From Triangularia verruculosa (taxonomy: Eukaryota > Ascomycota > Sordariomycetes > Sordariales > Podosporaceae), in contig MU863963.1 of assembly GCA_033296885.1 (NCBI GenBank), forward strand, positions 92,170 to 156,169: a stretch of 64,000 nucleotides of DNA, in the 5' to 3' direction. Within the stretch, counting starts at the first letter, position 1. Each line of letters opens with the position of its first letter. The translations under genes were made by a program, and so were the position numbers. Below, piece after piece: positions 1-11,856 of this stretch. A model generated the notes under the pieces. It did not search any database, had not been told where the DNA came from, and was given only the letters and a program-made list of their open reading frames with translations.

Positions 1-3000
1 GAAGGCCTCGCTACAGGAACGGTCGGTATCCCATAGGGGATCGGCTCAGGGGTCTGAGGGTAGGATGATCCGGACGCCTTGTTGCGGAGGAGCATCTCGC
101 GCATTCCAATAAGTGTCGGTGGCTGTGAGTACAATGACTGCTGACTTATTCGTGCCAGGTTCGAGGTTGACGTCGACAGCTCAGGAGGGACGGTAGATGC
201 CGAGTTTGCGTTTGGCATCGTCCAAGTCGGTTCCGAAGGGAAAGGCGTCGAGACCTGCTCCGTTGGCTCATGGTCGTCGTCCTCTTCGGCGATGGGCTCA
301 GCCAGAAGCCTCGAATTCCGGCCGTTGAGCATCATGCCGGTCGTGGAAGAAGAGCGGTAGGGCCCCTTGATCTTGCCTTGCAGTAAGTCTGGTGAACATG
401 CTGGCTGGATACATATCGGGTCCGCATACGCCGAAAATGACGTCCTGGAACTGCTCCTGCTGGCAAGCTGGCCAGTGTAGCTTGACAGGGCGCTAGCCGA
501 TCGAGGAGCATATGGCGGAATAGTGGCCGTCTCGGCTGTCTGTTGAAGATCAACGACATCGAGGGGTGCCGGTTCTTCTTCTGCGCCGTCCTGCGCCGCA
601 TTGATTTCCTGCTGGAGCTCGTCTGGGTCAGGGATCTCGGCGACACCAAGATGTTTCGCCCACTCATTTGTGCGGTATGACAAGGCGACTCGAGACAAGG
701 CCGGCGGGAGGTTTCCTCTCGTTAGACTGGCGGCGACAGAGTCCATCGACTCCCTTCTGGCTGCGGCGTCATCCCCATCTTGAACACCGTCCTCTTCAGG
801 CCTGGGGCTTCCAACAGGCACCTCCCCAATCGTCTCAGCGCCAGGATCAGCCTTCTTCTCATCCACAGACTCAGCCTGAACTTCGGGCACGGGCGTCGAC
901 TCCTTTTTTCCCGACGCAAAGCCCTCTTGTTGGACAGCCGGCATCGACTTGGCCGAGCGTGACTGCGTAATAGCAAGAACATCCAAATCAGAGAGTCCTG
1001 ATGGGATCTCAGCGATCATGTCTCCGACCCCCATGGAACTTGGCGACATAGCCTCCTTCTGCGTCGACTCGAGAGTTGTTGTCTCTGTCGATTTGACTTC
1101 TAAAGTTTCAAGCCTGGCTGACTTTGTCTCTGACTTTGTCTCTGACTTTGTCTCTGACTTTGTCTCTGACTTTGTCTCTGACTTTGTCTCTGACTTTGTC
1201 TCTGACTTTGTCTCTGACTTTGTGGAGGGCAGTTCCATCTTCACATCGGCCGTTGGCGAAGGTGTCGGTGATACATCGCCCAGCGAGCTCAAGTCATCCA
1301 AAACCGCAACGAGAGAGTCCACATCGTCTCTGTTCTTGACAGACTCGGCAGCAAGCTCCTCTGCGCTCTCACCAACTCCCTCGATGACGCCATGTTTGCT
1401 GTGAGCCGACCGTTGTGAAAGACTTCTGAGAAGCTTGGCCGAACCACTTGACAGTCTCTTTGCAAGCTTCTCCGCCGTCGAGTTCCGAATCTGAGGTCGA
1501 GGGACGAACTCTCGGTCTTCCTCCTCGGCAAAGGTGGCAGCAAACGAGGAATGATCTTCCTCGCTCTTCGCATTCGGTAGTTGGAAAGGGAGACTGAGGA
1601 TGGGAAACTCGGTTGTGTGAAGCGAGTTGCGAAGCGAGTTGCGTTGTGAGCTGCGTATCGACTCCATCATAACATAGCTCTCCCGCCTCACGTGGTTCTC
1701 ATTTTTGGGCGAGGAAGTCCTCTCCGGTGTTGGGTGCCTCGGAAGATCGTCTTCGCCAATTCTGACCGTGATTCTTTTCCCGTCGCCAACGTCTCTGGCA
1801 ATCACCGTCTCAATCACATGCGCCTTCTCAGAAGGCGTGGGTTCCGCCAGAGGGTCAAGATAGACCTCGGCCCCAAGGATCCCATCAGCATCGATCGGAG
1901 ATCTTGTACGGGTCGAGTGGACCAAGGTGGCCGAGCTGTGACGAATGCGCTTCTCGCTGTCCATATCGCCCAACGCTGAATCAGAGGTCTGGTGGTCAGG
2001 GCTCTCGTCGCCATAGATACGTTCCCAGTGACGGCGCTCACGAGCCGTCATCTCCTCCACCTGGTGTCCAATGGTTTCCTCCTCAATGCGAAGATTCCGC
2101 TCTCCTTCGGCGATCTCTTCCTCACGCTTGCTTCGGCGGTCTTTGATGAGACGCCACAGCTTTAGCTGAGAGACAATTCCGGCGAGGAAGATGAGTATCG
2201 TAACGGCCAGCTCGACCCGAATACCGCGGGTAAGCGGGTATGTATTCGCACCGAGAGGAAAGAGCTTGTCGTTGAGCGCCCAGATGTAGGCCCAGAATTC
2301 CCTCAGACCAGCGCGGGTGAAGCAGTCGATCCCGAGAACGGCCACGGTGGCCCCTGAAAAGGAGATGCATGCGATAAGCGCATATGCCCGTATCTGGGTC
2401 CACGGTACAAAGTACAGGCCAAAACCAGAAAACGTGAAGGAAGCGATGAACACAATCTTGCCAACAGCAGACGGAACAAGTCCGCCGGGTTGAAGCGTGA
2501 GCAACCACATGCTAAGACAGAAGCCACCAAGAAGACCAGCCAGACACTCCGTTAGTTCCTTGAAGATGATGGCAAGGCCACCAAGAATAGCTCCAGTGCA
2601 CACAGCGGCTACCACATAGGCTCCTTGAATTGCATCACTGACTGGCGGTACCATGACGTACAAGATCAGTGCCGTTGTCCCTAAACTTGCCAGGAAAGCG
2701 GTGGAGAAGAAGGCATGCAGCCATTTCGTCTTGATCCCAACGAGTGCGTGAACGAAGCCAGTGATGAGCATGATGGCCCCGGCAACAGCCCACCCCGGGG
2801 TGATGGCAGGCTGGAGGGGCAGCTGGTCATCTGGAAGCGGAGCTAGAAAGCAATAAGCCGAGGTGTTCTGTGAAGGAAGTCTGCTGAACAAAACACCACT
2901 TACCATCGAGAGCGCTGGAGTTGAAGGAGGGACCCGAATCGACGGCTGATTTGATAGACGAGTGTGGCGAGGACGATGGATTGAGAGTACCAATTGCTAC

Positions 3001-3186
3001 AGAGCCAGAGGAAGCAAATGAGCTTGTTGTCTGTGACCCGACCTCTGTCACCGTCCGAGTCGGCGTGATGGTTGTCGACGGGGTCAACTCATCTCTCTTG
3101 GCCGGCTCGAGAGCACCTGCGGCAGTGAGGCCGACTAAAAGTCCAAGACAAACCCAAGCCTTTCCAGAACCCCGTGCAGGCTTCAT
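1..3186 (-). CDS. TM7S3/TM198-like (DUF4203-type) membrane protein, 3' end cut by window edge
   Basis: Exon 1 is 2904-3186 and exon 2 runs from 2842 through position 1; the intron 2843-2903 is GTAAGT...TAG and joins the reading frame exactly. At least 1041 residues are visible and no stop is reached. The start is the first ATG and gives a clear signal peptide (basic MKPARGSGKAW, then a Leu/Gly/Ala core), followed by a Ser/Thr-rich linker. Roughly residues 105-330 hold about seven hydrophobic segments ending in LWRLIKDRRSKREEE. This fits the TM7S3/TM198-like domain known in fungal membrane proteins. The rest is a long, charged, low-complexity, probably cytosolic tail with eight KSET repeats (1119-1223) and a better-ordered stretch near 680-560 (RTNEWAKHLGVAEIPDPDEL). 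Function is not established for the family; the domain call is from memory of its pattern. The tail could instead be read as a disordered scaffold. Confidence 0.8.
1119..1223. repeat. 12-bp in-frame tandem repeat (KSET units)
   Basis: The unit tgactttgtctc occurs eight times in a row (1119-1214), followed by a partial ninth copy. Because 12 is a multiple of three, copy-number change keeps the frame of the overlapping minus-strand gene and only adds or removes Lys-Ser-Glu-Thr blocks in its disordered tail. The copies are virtually identical at DNA level, which points to recent slippage. Confidence 0.95.
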
Positions 3187-5429
3187 CTTGACGGCCTCTC
3201 AGTTGCGCATCCAATGTCGTGACCAATATCCAGAGCTGTGCGGAGGTCCTACTTGGTGAAGGCCGGGACAGTTGCTACCTCATAGCACAGTGGAGAAAAA
3301 AAGCAAACCTCTTTGACGCCAGGTCGTCCGTCAACAAATACTGCCAACGTTGGAAAGAGGTGCTCTCGGTGGTACGGTATGGATCGGACTGAAGGAGGCC
3401 CAGCAGCAAACACCAGATTCTGAAGCTCAGTCTAGACGCTTGCCTGGGACAGGAAGGAAAGAAGACGAGTGACATGCGGTAGATCAAACGATAAGACAAG
3501 GTGGAGGGCATATAATAGGTACCTGAGAAACACCAGGGATTACCGGTGGGTGGGGAGGGGGGTTAGAACCGGTGTCAAGCCACTCGAGGCAGGCCCTTGG
3601 AGGAACAGGTATAAGATCCGCCGACGATAACTGGCATAACCCGTCCGAGAGAAACAAGATCTCAGATGGGACGGCTTGTCTGGGTCACGGCACGGCTAAC
3701 GGGATGGATATCAGGGGACGCCAGGAAGCACTGGTAAGGGGTCCGCTGGGAGGCTGGCCATGGCACACCAAGAGACGTCCATCGTCGACACGGCGCCGGT
3801 CAAGCGGTGGTTTGTTGACCATGCACTTGAGGCGGGAGATTAGCGGGACGTCAACGAGGTTGACGACTCGACGTGGGGTGCTCGATGAGAGTGTGACTGC
3901 GGCAGAGGCGTCCAAGCTAGCGACTGGCCTCCGCAGGGCCGACAGGGTTCAGCAGCGGCGCCAAGGAGTTGGCGTGTGCCGTATCCGGACCCATATCCAA
4001 GGGGAGCCTTGATGTTGATCGTGTGGGCGTGATTCGCTGTGATATGCTGTCGTCCAAGCTTTGAGCTCCGCTCCAACGACACCCCAATGCTTGACACAAC
4101 CAAATTCGTGGAAAAGCCAGTCCAACGTCGGACATTTTCCTCCTCTATCCTGGGACCTCGTTGAGAACCAGCAGATAAGTTTCGATGTCTCTCCGGATGA
4201 GACAGAGTTGATGCAGGCTAAATTACCGACTTTTCGCTGGCTGCCGTGTGATGATGGCTCGGCAGTGGGCGGCGGGTGTTGTTACCGAACATGGCTCTGG
4301 CTAAGTTCACATGTCGAGAGTACAAGACATTGAATGCAATCGGCCGACTGACTGCCGGAAAACCGAAGGAAGTCAATAGCTGCTCCCCCATAGAGCACCG
4401 GTTCCTGATTTTCGGTTGAGTAGCTGCGACGCCAAGACGCGGGATGTAACTCGGACGCGCTCATCCCATCAGGCGTGAGCTGCCTATGGGTGTGAGCTCT
4501 GAGCTCTCGAGGCAAATTGGCTTCTCATACAGTCCACGTACCGTGTGGCAGTTTGTCAATCCGAATCGACGATCTCGGCTTTATTGGATGTGGATCTGCC
4601 AGCGCGACCGACAGCGATATGCAAGAAGATGAGAAAAGGCTGGTGTTGAAAACCCCGGCCTCTCCACCCTTCCCGCAGCCTAGCCCCGCCAAGCTGGGAC
4701 TAGAAAAGAGCAAGTGGAGTCTGCTTGCAGGGGGATGCCACCTTACGGTGCACGTCCCTCATCAAGGCTGACCAATTCACAACCATCATGCCTTCCACAT
4801 CTGGCACCCAATGCATTTATGCACGCCTGATTTGGCAAGAACAGTAGACGCCTCAGATGCCCGCCTCGGCGCCTCCATTCAGACGCTGACAACCGTCACA
4901 GCTGTGAGCGATTTGAGACACCGGGGCAGTGGAAACATACAGATACGAGCATCTTCACTCTGGATAGTCTTTAAACTCACCTAACCCGGCCAGGTTGTCC
5001 CTGCTTCAACAGGAACCACTGCGATGGGACTCGCCTAATCCTTTCTTTCATTCTTGTTTTTGACCCCCTGATCACAATCACACCAGCCCATACCCAGAGT
5101 CTCGAGTCAGTCAACCTCTCTCCCTCTTCAAAGCACCCATCACACCAACACCCTGACATCCAGCCATCAGAAGCACCGTTCAAGTCCTCCAAAGATCCGG
5201 CAAATCGTCCACAAACCGTTTCCCCAACGGACCTGCAGACCGGCAGAGAACCAAGCTGTCAACACGATATAGCCCGGGCGAATCTCTCAGCGTAGTAACC
5301 ATCAACATACCTATCTAAGCCATGAAAGAGTAAACCTTGAACAAACCACCTACTGACTCGGCTGCTCGCAAACTAACACTGCCAATGAATTGCTATTCAA
5401 GCGTGTAAGCGGTTGAGAATCTGACAGCC
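3187..5429. other. intergenic, no gene recognised
   Basis: This 2.2 kb stretch lies upstream of the membrane-protein gene that starts at 3186. Open frames here are short, on both strands, and without domain signatures, splice-linked continuation or GC3 bias. It should contain the promoter of that gene, but I could not place a convincing TATA box. Confidence 0.6.
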
Positions 5430-5708
5430 ACGCCGTGGACAAAATAACTGGCACTGCAAAGTGGGAATATAACAATGAAAGATGATTAAAAGGCCTTGAA
5501 AGATGGTTAAAGGCCTTGAAAGATAGTTGAAAGGCTTCAAAAGCTAATTGAAAGGTTCAAAAAATATCGAGCATACCAGGTACCTTAGAAAATACTTTTT
5601 AGGTATTAAAAGATAGTAATAAGCCCTTTAAAAATAACAAGTAGCCCTTTTCTACTATATTGTAATTGTGATCCCGGCTTGCAGTACCAATTGATTTGTC
5701 CACGGCGT
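5430..5708 (-). mobile_element. MITE-like inverted-repeat element, copy 1
   Basis: The left end 5430-5460 (acgccgtggacaaaataa, then ctggcactgcaaa) is matched in reverse complement by the right end ending at 5708 (ttgcagtaccaa...tttgtccacggcgt). The interior is AT-rich and has degenerate short repeats of the type aaagatrgttaaaggcctt, spaced about 20-25 bp. There is no coding capacity. The same ends and interior occur in opposite orientation at 23673-23924 and 28322-28578. CAGCC lies next to the left end and one base away from the right end, so a target-site duplication is possible but not clean. The superfamily cannot be assigned from this. Confidence 0.8.
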
Positions 5709-6151
5709 CCAGCCCCTCCAAACATCTGGGACCCAAAAGATCGTCTCAACGCTCAACATGTACCGGTCAGCAAAACCAACGTCAAGTAGGCTCACGCTGG
5801 CTTTACCCCCCTTCCGATGCTGCTCAGATGAGAATGTGTTCAAATCGGAACCCAATTCCATCAGCACATCACATTCCACAAGTACCATGACCCTCCCCGT
5901 CTGATGGTGTATCATATCACAGCGGACTAGAACCTTCCATAGTAGATAAAATTCCATATCTTGGACTCATAGAACGTCATGCTATGCGAAGTACCCCAAT
6001 TCCACAACCCAAAGAAACAACAGAACCTACTCCTCCGTTTGTCATAATACACCTTTACCAACCCAACCCAACCCAACCGCTAACAACACTCCTAATCCGC
6101 TAATAACACTCCTAATCCATACAACAAACATACAAACAACACCCCCCCTCA
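5709..6151. other. intergenic, no gene recognised
   Basis: This lies between the MITE copy and the 3' end of the membrane-protein gene ending at 6152. It contains C/A-rich simple sequence, including short runs of cccaa and two copies of ctaatccgctaa-like text near 6090-6118. No coding signal is seen. Confidence 0.6.
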
Positions 6152-7609
6152 TCACCTCCTCCTCCCAAGATACCCCTTCCCCCCACCACTCCCACTCCCA
6201 CTCCCACTCCGCCCCCTCTGCAACCCCTTCTCCTTATGCACACCCTTTTTCTTCCCACCCGTCACCTCTTCCTCCTTCATCTCCCCCATCCCCATCACCC
6301 ACCTCAACCACCCCAGTCCCCTCGCCAAACCCCTCACTACCCACCTAACAGGCAACATCAAAACCCACATCACCCCCTCCACCGCCCACCCCACCAAATC
6401 CCATTCCCCCCCCGAACCCTTCCTCCCCGCCACAACCGCGCTCAAACTAATCGCGTCATCCACCCTCTGCCCCAACTCCTTCAACCTCACCTCCGTCTGC
6501 ACCGACAGCACCCTCGCCTTCTTCTCATACCTCCTAACCGCCCTATTAAGCGCATCAATCTCCGGCTGTATCTGATTCCTCACCTCCCTGACCAGACTAG
6601 CATGCACCTGCCTAGTATTATCAACAACAACATCCGGGGATTGGGCAGCAGCGGTGGTCAAACCGCGAGTCTCCAGCTCGTCAATTCTCGCAATCAGTTC
6701 CCTCCATTGCGTAATCGTCACTTTTTCCTGGCGGTAGGGGTTGCTGTTGTCCCGCACGATGCGCTGAAGATGTAAAGTTTTGGCTTGGACGAGCTTGATG
6801 ATGTGTGACAACGGCGCTATCTCCGCCCCGAGTAAAAAGATGGTCAGGTTGAAGTTGGACACGAGTCCCTCCGAGTCGCGGGAGAGGAGGTCGCGGATGC
6901 GATGGAGCAGGTATGTAGCCAAAGCAGGGGTGATAAAGCAAGTCAACAACGCGATGGCTTCCAGCCAACGAAGTTGCGTGAGTGCCTGACTGGCGACCTC
7001 AGCACGGTGGTCCAGCTTCCTGCCTTGCTGGGCGGCATGTTGTGCTTGCTTTTCATCGGTGTCTTGGGAGGTAGTTTGGTTAAGCGTTGGACTCTCACAA
7101 GCCGTATCACTATCATCTTGGAAGGCGGCCTCCACAACCGACTCCTCTTCCTCGCGTACCTGCTGCGAGGCATGATACCACTTCCACGGCGCCGTTACCG
7201 ACCAGTGCAGAAACACGACCGCCAGCCCCAGCAAAATGACGTCCGTCATAAACGAGCTGCCGTTTTTGAACAATAGCCCCGCCGTCGCAGGGAGGATGGC
7301 AAACGCAATAGGCAGTGTCGTCCACCATGACGCCTCGTCTTGGTGTATAGACGGCCCTGGATAGAGTATCTCATCGTGCAGGTCGCGGCCGGCCTCGCTC
7401 CAGCTATACCCCGAGAAAGTGGAGCTCCTCCGTCGGCGGCGCCCTTCCACGAAGGGGGTGGGGGCTGTGGCGGACATTGGGGATCGGTGCCCGGAGTGTA
7501 TACTCTCCGGCTCCTCGTGCATGGTCTGCAGTGCCGTTGATATGCCCTTTGGTGTTGTTGGACTTGGGGGCGAGTCCAAGGCGGTCATGAGCCTGAGGCG
7601 GTGATACAT
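6152..7609 (-). CDS. conserved fungal integral membrane protein, function unknown
   Basis: A single uninterrupted frame of 485 residues; the second Met (residue 8, MTALDSPPSP) is an equally good start. Residues 1-95 are Ser/Pro-rich and polar with a basic patch GRRRRRSS. Hydrophobic segments follow at about 98-140 (two spans, the second ending in WSVTAPWKWYH) and at about 212-262 (WLEAIALLTCFITPALATYLL, then the NLTIFLLGAEIAPLSHII region). The segment from about 280 to 390 is helical and charged and looks like coiled coil. A final amphipathic Trp-rich stretch (about 410-440) precedes a basic, Gly/Ser-repeat C-terminus (SGSGSGSGGGKG). I do not recognise a named family. Topology suggests an organelle or ER membrane protein with coiled-coil domains. 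The C-terminal GSG run is low complexity. Confidence 0.75.
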   Translation of the reverse strand: MYHRLRLMTALDSPPSPTTPKGISTALQTMHEEPESIHSGHRSPMSATAPTPFVEGRRRRRSSTFSGYSWSEAGRDLHDEILYPGPSIHQDEASWWTTLPIAFAILPATAGLLFKNGSSFMTDVILLGLAVVFLHWSVTAPWKWYHASQQVREEEESVVEAAFQDDSDTACESPTLNQTTSQDTDEKQAQHAAQQGRKLDHRAEVASQALTQLRWLEAIALLTCFITPALATYLLHRIRDLLSRDSEGLVSNFNLTIFLLGAEIAPLSHIIKLVQAKTLHLQRIVRDNSNPYRQEKVTITQWRELIARIDELETRGLTTAAAQSPDVVVDNTRQVHASLVREVRNQIQPEIDALNRAVRRYEKKARVLSVQTEVRLKELGQRVDDAISLSAVVAGRKGSGGEWDLVGWAVEGVMWVLMLPVRWVVRGLARGLGWLRWVMGMGEMKEEEVTGGKKKGVHKEKGLQRGRSGSGSGSGGGKGYLGRRR

Positions 7610-9583
7610 AATCGAGACTGAAAAGGAATGCCTTGGATGAGATGTTGATCGCAGGGATGTCTCGGTTCAGCCGGGCGAAGGAAGGGTGACGTAGTGATGG
7701 GTGGTAGTTACACTGTGTAGAGGGTATTCAAACCGCAAGCCATATACAACATGGGTAAAACAACAAGAGAAAAATTAAATCTTTCAATGAGCGGTTGGAA
7801 AAGACATGATGGTGGCAGGAACAGGATGAAAAAGCAGCCTGGCTCAACTGCGCAAAGTGACGGCATTGAACTGTGCTTCCCCACCCCGCCTCCACAAACG
7901 GCAGTGGTTGTGCCAAGGGCGCGCTAAGAATAAGCTCTGTGGGGTCGTTGCCGGCCTCCCGGTGCCTTCTCCACAACCTTCAACAGGGGATCTTTACCTT
8001 GCCCATGGATGATTTCCTGCGATGGTACCCTGGTTGCATGTCTTTCCGGCATGAGATGTGTCTTGAAACTTGGCCCTGGCCCACTGTTGAAGAGAGGTCT
8101 CGATAGACGTGCATGTGTAGCTGGTGATGGGTAGCGTCGGTTGAGGTTGAACAGCTGGGCATGACCTGCCAAAGCAAACCTAAAGCAGGAGGGATGTGGG
8201 AATGGGCTCATTCAAACTTACCTTGGCTTATCTCTTAGGAAAGCAGTTGGTCAGGTAGGAAGTATGGGAGGTAGATGGGTATTGTTTGTGCATGCTGGGT
8301 GTGATGTTGCTTGGTCAGCCTCCTGGGCAGGACAGGAGCAAGCAGACAGCAGCTAACGGTGCTCCTTCCTGCTCCTGGGGATATAATTTAGGATTTTGGC
8401 AAGAGATAGCAATCGGGGAGGCTCGAGGAGGGGTGGAATGGCATAGCAGTATGAGGGGACGCCCGAATATCCGCTGTACCTTCCCACCTAACAGAGATGT
8501 AGGTGCTCTCGGCGCAATGGAACCCACGGGTTCGATTGCAGGCCAGGGCACTGAACTCTTTTGCTTTTTTTTCTTTCTTCAAATTCTTTTTGACCCATTC
8601 CCACGAGGAGAATAAGTCTCATATTATTAAATATCTTTTAACAATCAGACTTTTCATTCTATACCCACGACTCTAAGTTAGTTCGTTGTGCTGTTGTTTC
8701 TCTTCGACCATCCTGCTAGGTTTAAGCTCTCGGTTTCTCTGTGTTCAGTCTCCATCCCATGATAGCAATATATCAGACCCAAATAACTAGGTAGATACAG
8801 ACTTTTGTTAAGCTGCCACTTGCCCTGACCTGTTGTCACTGATGAAAATACTCTCTGGGTTTTCCAGGCGGTCACCGCTCGAACCCAAAGCCAACATTTG
8901 ATCTTCATCGAGAAGAATAGGCAATAATACAGCCATACATGTACAGTGAAGTTGTGCTGATGAACAGTCATCGCTGCCAAGCTGCACATAACCGCCAGCT
9001 GCCGCCGGGTGGCACATGCCGAAGAGCCGCACTCCAACACGGCGTCGCAAATCAAAGGTCAGCGTCGCGCTGTGTCGGCCAACATCAGTGAGATCTAATT
9101 ACCCAGTAGTCCAATCGTTTTCATTTCTAGAGAGTATTCCATCAAGCCCGCATCCCACGCCGCCGACCACTGTCCATCGTTTATCCCCCGGGCGCGACAC
9201 ATGCAAGATTGGCAGTGGGCAATCCACAGGCGCGATACAGGATTTTACTAGCAGGGAGGATACTAAACTGCTAGTGTAGGCAATTTTGATGACTTGATTG
9301 CACCGGCTGCCAGATTGCGCCTGCCCACAGTCTCCAGACACTATCAAAAAATCTTTTTCCTAGAGGAGGCCGTCCCCGAGACGGCCATCCCTAGAACATC
9401 TTTCCGACGGCTTCCCACGCGCTTCCCACCGAACAAGAAACCGCCCTAGATGCGTCAACCGCCGCCCGGCCGACCCAGCAAATACCCTCGAGTCTGTCTC
9501 CGCCTTCCAAACAGCCCCCTTACCCCTTCGCTTCGACCGCGCCCGCCGCTCCGCCCTTTGAACCAGTAGCGCCCGGCCGGCCG
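7610..9583. other. intergenic, divergent promoter region
   Basis: This stretch separates the minus-strand membrane-protein gene (start 7609) from the plus-strand erf4-like gene (start 9584). Overlapping short frames on both strands look like chance, without domain or codon-bias support. It must hold both promoters; no specific element could be assigned. Confidence 0.6.
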
Positions 9584-11049
9584 TTGCGCAGAAATAATAG
9601 TCGTTCCTTTCCTCATCACTCTTCATTTCGGACCCGCGGCTCGCCCACCCCTTTCCACCGTCCACTCCACCGAATCTCGCCCGCCCGACTGTGGAACCCC
9701 ACCAACTCGACCCCGAGAACCCCAACCTCTTCCGACGGCACTGCTCGCAGACGCCGCGCTCCGTCTTCGCCTCCTCCGCCGCCAGTCCCGCTCACTATCA
9801 CCGTCCCTGGTCCTGCCGAGGAGCCTAGCCAAGCCGCCGCCGCCGGCGAGTTCCCGCTTTTATCGCCAACTTCCGAGCAGCGACAACCGCGTCCGTCACT
9901 CTCGAACCGAATCAGTCTTCACCTCGAGCGCAGCGCCGGAGCCGAGCAACGCATCAGCCTCCCGCCTTCGGTCCGCGCCACACCGTCCCCCTCGCCGGTC
10001 GAGGACTGCCAACCAGGGCCATCCTTTCTCCGACAGCAACCTCTTTTCTCGGTAACCGAGTACCGAAAAACCAGAAGCCGCGGCCAAAGCATCTCGTCCC
10101 GTCTTCGAGTCCCCTTCGGTCTCACCTTCGATCACTCCCCATCCAAACACCACCGGGAAGACAGCAAAGGAAAAGGAAAAGGCAAAGCAGTCATGGCACC
10201 ACCACCACCATTACCAGACAACCCCGTCGCGGGAGGCGATCGCTACTCCCGCGACCTCGAACGCGGGCCAGACGCCATGGCCAACCCCCGTCTGTCGACC
10301 GCCTCCCGGATATCAGGCATCGGCTCGGAAATATCCTCCGATTCGTCCATCATGGGCGACCCGGACGAACCCGCCGACAATGGCGAGGAATGGGGTCCCC
10401 AGCACCCCTGCTACCCCCATCTCAACCCCCACGTCCCCATCGACTCACCAGAGTACACCACCACCCGAATCATCCGGATCCGTCGGGACTGGCTGTTGGA
10501 AGGCGACCTCGCCCCGACGTTCTCCAACCTCTACCCGGACATTCTGGATCCGGCGGGGGTAAGCGAGCAGGAGTTCCGGAGGGTAATAGAGAAACTCAAC
10601 AGCGAGCTCGTGCCGGCTTTTAGCGCGTACAACTGGAGGAATATATTGGATGGGGTGCTGGGGCTGGCAACGGGGTGGTTGTGGGATGACTTTGGGTTTA
10701 CGGGGGTGAAGGCGAGGCTGAAGGGGGTGGAGAGGTGGATTGAGGAGTGGAACAGGGAGATGGAGGAGACGGTGAGGGCGAATCATGCAGATGGGGGGGA
10801 GGCGGTGGTGATTCCGCCGAGGATTGTGCCGTTGAGGAGGACGGGGTATATGAGTGTGAGTTTGCTCTTTCCTCTCTCTTTCTATTTAAATAAGGGGAAA
10901 TGCTGACTTTTGTGGTGTAGCTTGATATTCAGATTCCTGATCCAGAAATTGCCCCTGCGTCACCGACGATGTCCGCAAGGTCAGGAGATGGGGATGGAGC
11001 GCCGCAAGTACCGGAGCTGACGGTGCCACCGCCTGCTTTGACAGCTTGA
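9584..11049 (+). CDS. erf4: Ras palmitoylation protein Erf4 (Golgin A7/ERF4 domain)
   Basis: Exon 1 is 9584-10855 and exon 2 is 10921-11049; the 65-bp intron (GTGAGT...GTGTAG) joins in frame, giving 466 residues. The recognisable domain is at about residues 294-405: RIIRIRRDW, PTFSNLYPDIL, EFRRVIEKLNSEL, then a hydrophobic turn YNWRNILDGVLGLATGWLWDDFG and KARLKGVERWIEEWN. This is the ERF4/GCP16 pattern. Erf4 partners the DHHC enzyme Erf2 to palmitoylate Ras at the ER or Golgi membrane. Residues 1-290 are Pro/Ser/Arg-rich and probably disordered, as is the C-terminal tail. The start is the first ATG of the open frame; a more internal start cannot be excluded because the N-terminus is low complexity. 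Confidence 0.85.
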
Positions 11050-11784
11050 AAGTTTCTTGTGTTGGGTTCTGCACACACAAAGTATTTGTAATCGGTCTCG
11101 ACATGTCTCTTGTACGGGTTGTATGACTGATGAAGTTTTTCTTTTTTCTATCTTGCACATAAGTCTTTTTTTGTTCATCACTGTTTACATACCCCCGCTT
11201 TTATTTTGATTATTGTTGGATTGTGAGTTGGGGCATGTTGTTGAGTAGTAGTAGTAGGAGGGGTGTAAGATGGGGAGGGGTGAGATTTCTGCTCTAATAT
11301 ACCACGGGACGATTGAACCTAAGGCGTTTTTGTTCATTTTTTTTTTTTTGACGAGAAGCTGCTGTTGGGAGGAAAGGATGTGTGATTTACATACTGGGGA
11401 TAGTATAGAAGAGAAGAATCAATACTTCACCCTTTTTTTTACCATTCTCCTATCATCATCATGTGGTTTTTTTTCCCTCTTCACCCATCAACTGTCTTCT
11501 CTCTTTTTTTTGTTGAACCTACCATCCATCCGTATGGATAACCTTTTCACAACCCTAACCCAGCCAATCCATCCTGCACAATGGCTTATTAAAAAATAGC
11601 CACAGGTACCCACCCACCTCCACACGGGTCCAAAGCCGCACCACATTCCACCCCACCCTCCGTCCTCAAAGGGGAAAAAAAAAAGAAAAAAAGAAAATTC
11701 CGTCCTCAGAACTCCACAATATCAAACCTCCACAATGATAAGCAAAACTTTCACAAGGAAAAAACAACAACAACCAGCAATAAA
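11050..11784. other. intergenic between erf4 and tRNA-iMet
   Basis: T-rich and T/C-rich sequence with several poly-T runs (for example 11337-11349) fits a 3' UTR and spacer. No coding signal is visible on either strand. Confidence 0.55.
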
Positions 11785-11856
11785 AGCTGCATGGCGCAGC
11801 GGAAGCGCGCCGGGCTCATAACCCGGAGGTCACTCGATCGAAACGAGTTGTAGCTA
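11785..11856 (+). tRNA. initiator tRNA-Met (CAT anticodon)
   Basis: A 72-nt cloverleaf without intron. The acceptor stem AGCTGCA pairs with TGTAGCT with one G-U pair, and the discriminator is A. The anticodon loop is CTCATAA on a GGG/CCC-containing stem. The T loop is ATCGAAA. A1:U72, the three G-C pairs flanking the anticodon loop and AUCGAAA in place of the usual T-psi-C loop are the known eukaryotic initiator identity features, so this is iMet rather than the elongator. Runs of four and six T (11866-11869, 11873-11878) supply the Pol III terminator. Promotion would be by the internal A and B boxes. It lies about 515 bp from the 3' end of exportin-T. Confidence 0.96.

Noticed and set aside
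6060..6082. Telomere-like cccaacccaacccaa text
   Set aside because: Only three or four copies of a C/A-rich pentamer, not the fungal TTAGGG/CCCTAA hexamer, and inside a gene-rich region.
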